12,841 bases of DNA, taken from Patescibacteria group bacterium (GTDB taxonomy: Bacteria > Patescibacteriota > Gracilibacteria > UM-FILTER-43-11). Positions 1 to 5,698 of this stretch are shown here, piece after piece. The notes under the pieces are model-generated. The model saw only the letters and a list, made by a program, of their open reading frames with translations, did not search any database and had not been told where the DNA came from. Every line of letters begins with the position of its first letter. Within the stretch, counting starts at the first letter, position 1. The position numbers and the translations under genes are program-made. Location: positions 1 through 12,841 of the forward strand of contig JAHIYT010000155.1 of the NCBI GenBank assembly GCA_018814945.1, written 5' to 3'.

Positions 1-1
1 A

Positions 2-1381
2 TCATCAGGAGCTGACCTAAGAAAGCTGATTCTGGAAAGAACTCAAGGGCAAGCAAGTGGCTCTCAGCTAAGAGAACAGTTATTAGCAAAAACCAGAGGT
101 CAAGTTCAACAGACAGCACCTCAAGCTACTGGTGACCAAGGTCAGGCTGATAGCCAACAGGCTGATGCCCAAGGTGGACAAACTGATCAAACACAGCCAC
201 CTGTATTTGCCCCTGAAGCATCAACTATTATGGGAATGAAGGCCTTTGAAGCATGTTTAATGGAAGAGGCGAATGCTGAGGTTAGACATCACGTTGATAT
301 GCTTGAATTGTTAATATTTTTGGTAGGTGATTATAACAAATTCAAAGAGCATTCTTTGGCCTACAACCTTGGCTGGGATCAGGAGAATTTAAATCAGCTT
401 TATCGTGCAATGGCGACCAGGGTAAAAAATGACTTGTATACAGAGGCAGAATTTGGGTATCTCCTGAATGATACAAGACCAGTAATTGAAATTATTTTTA
501 AGGAATTATTAGAGCTAGAATACGGTACATCAGGTAAAACTGTTAGAGAAAAAGTTCATGAACTCAAATATTCGTTAGGTGCCTTCAAGCAATTTATGAG
601 CTTAAGACATCCAAGTCCGCAGACAATATCAGATGCACTTGCAGACTTATGGGAAGATCGTACACTAACTTACGAAAAATTAAGGAAATCAAAGAGAGAT
701 TATTTGGTATTTCCTGAAACAAAACCAGCTCAAGAAATCAAATTTGATGAAATGGTTATTCAGCAGACCTTGGCTCATTACAAGGATCAAGGAACTTTAT
801 CTGCGGCACATGCAGCTATAGCAACAGGCACTGCCCAGCAGCCAGCCGTAAGGTCAACTGCGGGGTTAGGATTCCGCCCTCAAACAACAGGCACTGCCCC
901 ACAACCAACACCTGCTGCCACTGCTACGCCTGCACCTGTGCCCCAAGCAACAGTTGCACCGCAAACAGGTATTGATATTAATGAGTTAACAAATAGACCT
1001 GAACTTAAGGAAGCAATAGCTTTCTTTGATGAATTAGAAACTGTTTTTGAAGTATCAACAGACCAATTTAATGCTGAGGCTGATTACCAAAGAGTATTTG
1101 GAGGTAATTCAAGGCCTAAAATTGCGAGGGAAATTAATGCCGTTCAAAGGCCTCTTGGAGGTAGATTGATGGCTATGGATGCAGGTGGTTCCAATATTTA
1201 TCAGGTAATTGCTGAAATCTGCCAAATAACAAATAACGATGAATTGGCACAAAAAGTACAAGAATTATATGCAGCTTTGAGTGCAAAGTTCCCTGAATTT
1301 GCAGACTTTGCTAAGCCTGGATTAAGCAAGTCAGAAGAAGCTAAGGGTTTAAAAGATGCTTTTGATGCTTTTATGAAATAA
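2..1381 (+). CDS. Hypothetical protein, 5' end cut by the window edge
   Basis: The reading frame is open from base 2 to the TAA at 1379-1381, giving 459 residues with no start codon visible. The in-frame ATG at 230 is therefore probably internal, because the 76 codons before it continue the same Gln/Gly/Ala/Thr-rich style of protein. Visible layout: a low-complexity polar stretch (residues 1-72), a mainly helical domain (about 77-270) rich in Leu, Glu and Lys, a Thr/Ala/Pro/Gln linker (about 272-322) in which a TGTA-Q-P motif occurs twice, and a second helical region to the end. There is no signal peptide, membrane segment or catalytic motif in the visible part. The next gene begins 42 bases downstream on the same strand, so they may be co-transcribed. 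I do not recognise the family. A structural or scaffold role would be a guess from composition only. Confidence 0.85.
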   Translation, partial: SSGADLRKLILERTQGQASGSQLREQLLAKTRGQVQQTAPQATGDQGQADSQQADAQGGQTDQTQPPVFAPEASTIMGMKAFEACLMEEANAEVRHHVDMLELLIFLVGDYNKFKEHSLAYNLGWDQENLNQLYRAMATRVKNDLYTEAEFGYLLNDTRPVIEIIFKELLELEYGTSGKTVREKVHELKYSLGAFKQFMSLRHPSPQTISDALADLWEDRTLTYEKLRKSKRDYLVFPETKPAQEIKFDEMVIQQTLAHYKDQGTLSAAHAAIATGTAQQPAVRSTAGLGFRPQTTGTAPQPTPAATATPAPVPQATVAPQTGIDINELTNRPELKEAIAFFDELETVFEVSTDQFNAEADYQRVFGGNSRPKIAREINAVQRPLGGRLMAMDAGGSNIYQVIAEICQITNNDELAQKVQELYAALSAKFPEFADFAKPGLSKSEEAKGLKDAFDAFMK

Positions 1382-1423
1382 AAAACAAATAGCAAAGTTT
1401 TTAACTTTTTAAGTTTAAATTAA

Positions 1424-2410
1424 GTGTTCCATAATTCAACAACACTTCATAGGATAGGCCCTCAATTCACCGGAATAGCCCGTGAAAATCGTGTTGTTCA
1501 CGGTTTTGTGGAAAGTGCGGGTGCCAAATGGGCATCATTTGTTGTTGGTGCCAAAAAGGCTGGAAGAGTTGCAAGACTTGCTTCCTGGTCTTTTGGAGGA
1601 CCGCTTATGTGGAAAGGTGCTAGATACGGAGCGCTAGGTGCTAAGAAGGTTTATAGCGTTGGAGAGTGGAGTGGTTTAACCGGAATAGAAGCCGCTAAGG
1701 GTGCTTGGGGCATGACCGGAAAACCATTAGGTACTTTAGGGCTTTCTATTGGTAAGGATATTTCGATGAACCTATGGCCTGGTAAACAGGAGGGAGGAAG
1801 CGTGCCGAGAAGTGTTATAGCAGGAATACCAAACCTTGCTGGTGGTCTTTTATTCGCACCGTTTAGAGCGCTAAATGGCATACGCAAAGGAATTACCAAC
1901 ATATTTACGGGTGGGAAAGAAGGAAAGGGAACAAGAATGAGCTTATCTGAGATAGCCTTAGCTCCCCTTAGTGCCCTAGGTAGTATTGATATAACTAGTT
2001 TCAGTGGTTTTCGTCAGGGTATTAAAAATGTCCTTACATTGCCATTTAAGGCTGTAAATGGGGTTAGAAAACGCATTCAAAGCGTAATTAGCCCACCTAT
2101 TACTGAACCTCTTGCGCCAATATTGGCACCACCTAAAGAGGTTATATCCGCTGCTGCAAGGTCTAAGATTCAGTACTTATTGGCTATGCAAAAAGCTGGA
2201 AGACAAATAAAAGAAGGAGCTCATAGATTCTGGAATTCACCGGATACTGCAAGAGCACAACAAGCAGCGCTATGGCAAACAAGAACTGCTGAAGCTGCTG
2301 CAAAAGAACAAGCTGCACAGCAGGAGAATGTTACTAATTTGAGCGATTCTAAGAAGAAAAAAGGTGCTTCAGAGAGAAGCGAAGGAGGAAAGCAATCAAA
2401 AGCAGCGTAA
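1424..2410 (+). CDS. Hypothetical basic Gly/Ala-rich protein with an internal repeat
   Basis: This 328-residue protein starts at GTG 1424; the preceding in-frame codon is TAA, so no earlier start exists, and no Shine-Dalgarno is visible. Residues 30-130 are rich in Gly, Ala, Lys, Trp and Ser. Two related segments follow, at about 143-161 and 203-221, sharing the pattern L-x-PF[RK]A[LV]NG[IV]RK-x-I. They are amphipathic and basic, as in peptides that lie on membranes or bind nucleic acid. A Pro-rich spacer (224-238) leads into an Ala/Gln-rich, probably helical stretch (240-302) and a charged Lys/Ser/Glu tail with a KKKK run. No clear membrane-spanning helix or signal peptide is present. Base composition is somewhat richer in G+C than its AT-rich neighbours (31 of 60 bases at 1681-1740). 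The family is not recognised. Confidence 0.85.
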   Translation: MFHNSTTLHRIGPQFTGIARENRVVHGFVESAGAKWASFVVGAKKAGRVARLASWSFGGPLMWKGARYGALGAKKVYSVGEWSGLTGIEAAKGAWGMTGKPLGTLGLSIGKDISMNLWPGKQEGGSVPRSVIAGIPNLAGGLLFAPFRALNGIRKGITNIFTGGKEGKGTRMSLSEIALAPLSALGSIDITSFSGFRQGIKNVLTLPFKAVNGVRKRIQSVISPPITEPLAPILAPPKEVISAAARSKIQYLLAMQKAGRQIKEGAHRFWNSPDTARAQQAALWQTRTAEAAAKEQAAQQENVTNLSDSKKKKGASERSEGGKQSKAA

Positions 2411-2501
2411 GTTTGTTGTTCGAAAGACAAAGGGCCAACAACTAACAATAAAACGGCTTAAATAAGACAAAAATCAAAATAAAATAAATGCCATGAATGT
2501 A

Positions 2502-2530
2502 TTGACATTTTTAAGAAAATATGGTAAAGT
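2502..2530 (+). promoter_or_regulatory. Sigma-70-type promoter with extended -10 for the G+C-rich gene
   Basis: A perfect TTGACA -35 box (2502-2507), a 17-base spacer and TAAAGT as -10 (2525-2530), preceded by TG at 2522-2523 (extended -10). Transcription would begin near 2537, giving a leader of about 204 bases before the ATG at 2741. The same layout recurs at 3647-3675, which strengthens both calls. Confidence 0.7.
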
Positions 2531-2562
2531 AAATCTACATTTTGATCATTAAAAATTAATAC

Positions 2563-2680
2563 TTTTACAGAGAGTCATGTGGTTGGCAGTTTGTCTGATC
2601 GTATCCATCGAAGTTCGCTTGCGAACTAAAATGTGCTGCGTTCGGCTTTTTACTGCCTGTTATGTGTCCTCTCTGTAAAA
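2563..2680 (+). promoter_or_regulatory. Long structured 5' leader, possible cis-regulatory RNA
   Basis: A perfect 12-base inverted repeat (2563-2574 with 2669-2680) closes the element. Inside it, 2576-2583 can pair with 2659-2666 using three Watson-Crick and five G-U pairs, and 2585-2590 with 2652-2657 perfectly. The apical part holds a hairpin (2612-2617 with 2622-2627) and a short GC hairpin (2635-2638 with 2643-2646) followed by five T (2647-2651). The element lies entirely in the leader of the gene at 2741 and ends just before an AGGAGG at 2681-2686. It matches no riboswitch class that I recognise. The pairing is visible in the sequence; a regulatory role is inferred. Confidence 0.5.
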
Positions 2681-2727
2681 AGGAGGACTTTCGTTTTGTG
2701 AACACCCGAGGCGCGGCCTCGAGAAAC

Positions 2728-2733
2728 AAGGAG
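2728..2733 (+). promoter_or_regulatory. Shine-Dalgarno site deciding the start at 2741
   Basis: AAGGAG lies seven bases before the ATG at 2741, ideal spacing. It is the only well-placed full Shine-Dalgarno before a gene in this window; the other visible starts have weak matches or none. This fixes the start and sets the gene apart from its neighbours. Confidence 0.75.
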
Positions 2734-2740
2734 AAAGACA

Positions 2741-3397
2741 ATGGAAAAGAAGAACCTGTTCACCCTGGCCGCCGTCCTGGCAATCCTGACCATCGCCTGC
2801 AACGCGTTCGCCGACCCCTGTGCGAACCTCAAGCGAAGCAAGAAGGGTGGGGCCAACGTGTCCCAGGCCCAGATCTGCGCCGCCTGTGGTGCCAGCGAGC
2901 CGGGCTGTGGTGCGAAGCCCAGCACCGGCACCGCCAGCACCGCCAGCTCCGGTAGCTCCAGCTCCGGCAGCTCCAGCTCCGGCAGCACCACGACCACCAC
3001 GACCGTCAGCAAGGACCTGCTCAAGCAGAAGACGCTGCCCCTGCCTACCAGCGAGTCCGATCGGGCCGCCTTCTGGGAGATCTACGGATCGCCGGAGAAT
3101 TTCTGGGGCGACTACGCGAACAATCGCCTGTTCGTGCAGACCAAGATCGCCCAGGAGATCAAGCAGCCGGTCACCACCGGCGACGTGGTCGTGATCGTGG
3201 TCGTCACCGTCCTGCTCACCGCGATCCTCGCGCTCATCATCTGGTTCCTCGCGTCCAAGATCCCCAAGCTGCTCCGCAAGGTCGTCAAGGACAACGAAGA
3301 GCAGGAGCGGAAGATCGAGGAAGGGGTCAAGATCCAGGAGCATCTGCTCCAGGAGATCGAGGACCTCAAGAATCGACTCCCCGCGCCGACGCCCTAG
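2741..3397 (+). CDS. Secreted, single-pass membrane-anchored Cys-motif protein of unknown function
   Basis: This 218-residue protein has a typical signal peptide: Lys at 3-4, a hydrophobic core at 6-19, and a likely cleavage after A22-F23-A24. C20 is not in a convincing lipobox. The mature N-terminus carries four cysteines (27, 46, 49, 56), with a CxxC at 46-49 that could bind metal or form disulfides. A Ser/Gly/Thr linker follows (61-90), then a region rich in aromatics (111-131), a strong membrane helix (149-171), a basic patch (173-180) and a charged, coiled-coil-like tail (183-212) ending in a Pro-rich tip. The predicted topology is an outside Cys module on a flexible stalk with a cytoplasmic coiled coil. 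Codon use is strongly G+C-biased, unlike all flanking genes. Stop is TAG. The family is not recognised; a surface anchor or sensor would fit the layout but is unproven. Confidence 0.85.
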   Translation: MEKKNLFTLAAVLAILTIACNAFADPCANLKRSKKGGANVSQAQICAACGASEPGCGAKPSTGTASTASSGSSSSGSSSSGSTTTTTTVSKDLLKQKTLPLPTSESDRAAFWEIYGSPENFWGDYANNRLFVQTKIAQEIKQPVTTGDVVVIVVVTVLLTAILALIIWFLASKIPKLLRKVVKDNEEQERKIEEGVKIQEHLLQEIEDLKNRLPAPTP

Positions 3398-3430
3398 CGG
3401 CCTCCTCTACGAGGACACCCAACCACAACA

Positions 3431-3486
3431 CATCGCTCTGCACCCATAGCTCACCATTTCCCACGGTGACGGGTGCAGAGACGATG
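3431..3486 (+). terminator. Strong 3' hairpin after the G+C-rich gene, possible terminator
   Basis: Bases 3431-3445 pair with 3471-3486 over 15 base pairs, interrupted only by a bulged A at 3481. An inner stem pairs 3451-3455 with 3465-3469. There is no T run after it; instead come seven C. It is therefore not a textbook intrinsic terminator and may instead protect the 3' end of the mRNA, or act at the DNA level. The structure itself is certain, the role is not. Confidence 0.5.
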
Positions 3487-3500
3487 ACCCCCCCAAATTT

Positions 3501-3528
3501 AATTTCCAATTTACAATTATCAATTTCC
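3501..3528. repeat. Four tandem 7-base units, AATTTCC type
   Basis: Successive units read AATTTCC, AATTTAC, AATTATC, AATTTCC. They directly follow the right border of the G+C-rich island. Nearly the same 7-base unit is tandemly repeated at 8332-8359, in an unrelated gap. Confidence 0.7.
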
Positions 3529-3646
3529 AAATAATTTCTAAATTTTAATTACCAATGACCAAAGATTAAAAACCAACAACAAAACAATAATAGTATTTTG
3601 CATTTTTCATTTGAAATTTAGATGGCGAATGTAAGACACTAAATTA

Positions 3647-3675
3647 TTGACACACATATTCTTATATGTTAAAGT
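3647..3675 (+). promoter_or_regulatory. Sigma-70-type promoter with extended -10 for the gene pair at 3710 and 4814
   Basis: TTGACA (3647-3652), a 17-base spacer and TAAAGT (3670-3675) with TG at 3667-3668. Every element is identical to the promoter at 2502-2530. Transcription would start near 3682, giving a leader of about 28 bases to the ATG at 3710. Confidence 0.7.
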
Positions 3676-3709
3676 CTATACCTTTATATACAAATAACCC
3701 TCTATAATT

Positions 3710-4786
3710 ATGGCTGGAGATATCCCAAAACCAGATACTCAATCTGAAACAGGCTCACAAGGACCTGGAGAAGCAGTTGGACAAAATCGTAACAGAGCTT
3801 TTGACTTACTTTCTGCAACACCAGCACAGTTGCGTGCATATTTGATTGAAGATTTTCAAGATAGAGCTCAGAAGGACCCATCAGGAGAATATGCGACTAT
3901 TACAAATATTTGGGATTTTCTTGTAAGACATGAAGAAGCTGATGAAGTAAAAGCATTTTTGGGAAAGTTTGACCCAAGAGCTGCTGTTTTGAGTAAGTGT
4001 AAAAAAGAAGGAGTTGCTGCGGCTATGATAGATATGTGGATGCCAAATAGAGACAAAAGAAGCCTTATTGAATTACTGACTAAAATCATAGAAGCTGCAA
4101 ATGCTGATGTAGGTTTACGTCAATTACTTGCGTTAGAGATGAGGCAAAAAGCTCAAGCGAGCACAGCACAAGCTACTCCTCCAACGCTCCCACCACAAGC
4201 TCCTCAAGCTAAACCGTCAACACCGACGGAGCCTGCTCCTGAACCAACACCAACTGAACCTACTCCTCAACCGACAGATACTAGTCGTTCCACTCCTCCA
4301 CCAACACCAACTGATGTTAGCGTGGATGAGTCTATTGACTTAGGTAATCCAATTGATGATGAAGAGGTTGAAGCAGTAGAAGCTGAAGGTGACGATGAAG
4401 GGTTTGAAGCAGTAGAGGATAATGAAATAGTTGAAAGTACAACTATCATCCCTGAACCTCCTAATACAAAAACTACATTTGCAATAGTGGGAAGCAATAC
4501 GATTGTTTCAGAAGGAAATCATTTAATAGCAAATAAGGCATTGCCTAATGCAATAGTTGCTGTCGCGGACAACTCTAAACTTACTATCAAAGAAATTAGT
4601 GCAGGTGTTAAGATTATGTTAGAAGGCAATAAGAGTTGTGTTAGTATTGAAGGAGCTCATGTTGGATGTAAAAACAATCCTGCAAAAATTTATTCTGATG
4701 TATCTATTAATGAATTGATTGAAGCAGGCCGTTTAGAAATACCTGATGAACTTAGGGATATGGTTACAGATGATGAAACTGTGTAA
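3710..4786 (+). CDS. Hypothetical acidic protein: helical domain, Pro-rich linker, beta-type C-domain
   Basis: This 358-residue protein starts at the first ATG after an in-frame TAA (3695-3697), with no Shine-Dalgarno. Residues 28-145 form a helical domain with W68, F70, L71, G85 and K86. Residues 150-203 are a Pro/Thr/Ala-rich linker with repeated TEP and PTP motifs. An acidic stretch (204-242) follows. A C-terminal domain (254-320) is made of short alternating hydrophobic segments typical of beta strands and contains a TIKEI motif. There is no signal peptide or membrane helix, so a cytoplasmic protein is likely. Both end domains resemble those of the next gene, 27 bases downstream, so the two are probably a duplicated pair in one operon. 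The linker is missing there. The family is not recognised; the two-domain layout suggests an adaptor or assembly protein, but no activity can be assigned. Confidence 0.88.
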   Translation: MAGDIPKPDTQSETGSQGPGEAVGQNRNRAFDLLSATPAQLRAYLIEDFQDRAQKDPSGEYATITNIWDFLVRHEEADEVKAFLGKFDPRAAVLSKCKKEGVAAAMIDMWMPNRDKRSLIELLTKIIEAANADVGLRQLLALEMRQKAQASTAQATPPTLPPQAPQAKPSTPTEPAPEPTPTEPTPQPTDTSRSTPPPTPTDVSVDESIDLGNPIDDEEVEAVEAEGDDEGFEAVEDNEIVESTTIIPEPPNTKTTFAIVGSNTIVSEGNHLIANKALPNAIVAVADNSKLTIKEISAGVKIMLEGNKSCVSIEGAHVGCKNNPAKIYSDVSINELIEAGRLEIPDELRDMVTDDETV

Positions 4787-4813
4787 GTTTTATTTTAATT
4801 ACTAAATTGTTTA

Positions 4814-5698
4814 ATGGGTAAAACTGATAAACCTGAAGGCGATGGGTTTTTGGATTTTGAAAATACCCCTGAGGCTGAAGCAGCACGTGCACAATTGAAT
4901 TTAAAAGTGGTTGCATTGCGTCATGGGAGAGAAATTAGAGATGGTGCTTCTCAGGTTCAAAGGCTGATTGATAGTGGTGAACAAGCTGCTGTTATGATGG
5001 AAAAACTTTGGCATTTTTTAATTGAATATATTGAATATCCAATGGCAGGAAAAATTATTGGTAAAATGTGTACAAGCAAAGAGGTGGTTTTGGATAGCAA
5101 GGAAAAAGGTGCAGCTCATTTTATATTGGCATCTTGGTTGTGGTACAAAACACGTGGTGGAAAGGAGGGGCTTTTGCAATATATTGATACGATTTATAGT
5201 CACGCAAAAGGAGAAGGGGAAATTATGGATTTGATAGCAAAAATGGATATTGAATCTAGCAGGAGTAGATTGGCAGATAAAATCAAAATTAGACCTGTTG
5301 GAGGTTCTGACAAAGACGCAAAAAAGGATACATTTCTTGAGGGAGCACCAAAAACACAGACATCTTTTAGACTTGGTATTTTACCTAATAGATCTTGTGA
5401 AGTTGAGAGTGATCAACATTTAAAAATAAATATTGTTGGAGAAGGTGCCACAATAACAGTTAGAGATTCTGCCGCAGTTACTATTGGTGAGATTCATGAA
5501 AGAGCGGTTATAGATCTGACCGGTGACCATTCTTATGCAGTAGTGGGAAAGGCATGTTCAGGATTTTCGAATGATATCAAAGATCGGATTGTCATTTTAT
5601 GTAAAAGGAGAGATCAGGTGAAACTTGATAACATTGACCCAGCAAAAATACGCTTCGAAATAGAAGGGCAGGAAGATCTGAGTGGAATGTTGATGTAA
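4814..5698 (+). CDS. Hypothetical protein, probable paralogue of the preceding gene
   Basis: This 294-residue protein starts at ATG 4814, 27 bases after the previous stop, without a Shine-Dalgarno; co-transcription is likely. Its helical domain (about 30-145) aligns with residues 28-145 of the preceding protein: W66, F68, L69, G83 and K84 match, as do a VL before a Lys-rich turn and a following Trp. Its C-terminal domain (181-247) matches that protein's 254-320, with the shared words T-x-[ST]-F, A-x-[IV]-x-V-x-[DN] and TI-x-EI. A short basic connector (about 155-180) replaces the long Pro/acidic linker of the paralogue. It contains cysteines 86, 195, 248 and 263, with no metal motif. No signal peptide or membrane helix is evident. 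The TAA at 5696-5698 directly abuts the stop of the opposing gene. Function unknown. Confidence 0.88.
   Translation: MGKTDKPEGDGFLDFENTPEAEAARAQLNLKVVALRHGREIRDGASQVQRLIDSGEQAAVMMEKLWHFLIEYIEYPMAGKIIGKMCTSKEVVLDSKEKGAAHFILASWLWYKTRGGKEGLLQYIDTIYSHAKGEGEIMDLIAKMDIESSRSRLADKIKIRPVGGSDKDAKKDTFLEGAPKTQTSFRLGILPNRSCEVESDQHLKINIVGEGATITVRDSAAVTIGEIHERAVIDLTGDHSYAVVGKACSGFSNDIKDRIVILCKRRDQVKLDNIDPAKIRFEIEGQEDLSGMLM

Larger units (their letters stand above)
2411..2740. other. 330-base gap holding a promoter and a structured leader
   Basis: The first 150 bases are AT-rich and contain a sigma-70-type promoter at 2502-2530. From about 2562 the sequence becomes a long imperfect inverted repeat (2563-2680), followed by a small GC hairpin (2707-2712 pairing with 2716-2721) and a Shine-Dalgarno at 2728-2733. 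No tRNA or known riboswitch was recognised. Confidence 0.7.
2562..3494 (+). other. G+C-rich island, possibly horizontally acquired
   Basis: Composition jumps from AT-rich to G+C-rich and back. I count 42 G+C in the 60 bases 2761-2820, against 20 of 60 at 4501-4560. The coding part ends nearly every codon in G or C, while neighbouring genes prefer A or T. The right border is abrupt: a run of seven C (3488-3494) followed at once by AT-only sequence. The island contains a structured leader, one gene with a full Shine-Dalgarno and a 3' hairpin. No transposase, integrase or clear target-site duplication is seen at the borders. Alternatives are an assembly chimera or an unusually biased native gene. 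Confidence 0.6.
3398..3709. other. 312-base gap: hairpins, 7-base repeats and a promoter
   Basis: It starts with a small stem-loop right after the stop (3403-3407 with 3411-3415), then the strong hairpin at 3431-3486. After the C run at 3488-3494 the sequence is almost purely AT, with tandem 7-base units (3501-3528) and a promoter at 3647-3675. I see nothing gene-like. Confidence 0.7.

Noticed and set aside
1394..1416. Intrinsic terminator after the first gene
   Set aside because: The possible stems (1394-1399 with 1403-1408, or 1403-1407 with 1411-1415) are short, AT-only and compete with each other, so stability is too low to support a call.
2662..2955. Open frame of 97 codons overlapping the start of the G+C-rich gene, beginning with CPLC
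   Set aside because: It overlaps the well-supported gene at 2741 in another frame, becomes Arg/Gln/His-rich as expected from a shifted G+C-rich frame, and lies partly in the leader stem. A short leader peptide cannot be fully excluded.
2660..3343. 227-codon open frame on the minus strand
   Set aside because: Its sequence is a typical antisense shadow of a G+C-biased gene (Leu/Asp/Gly/Ala runs), with no ribosome site, while the + strand frame has a signal peptide, a membrane helix and a Shine-Dalgarno.
3417..3494. Integron attC site after the G+C-rich gene (an RYYYAAC match at 3417-3423 plus a hairpin)
   Set aside because: There is no matching GTTRRRY on the other side of the hairpin and no integrase gene, so the required attC pairing is absent.
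3703..3708. Perfect TATAAT just before the ATG at 3710
   Set aside because: As a -10 box it would start transcription inside the gene, past the ATG, and no -35 lies 16-18 bases upstream. The TTGACA/TAAAGT pair at 3647-3675 fits better.
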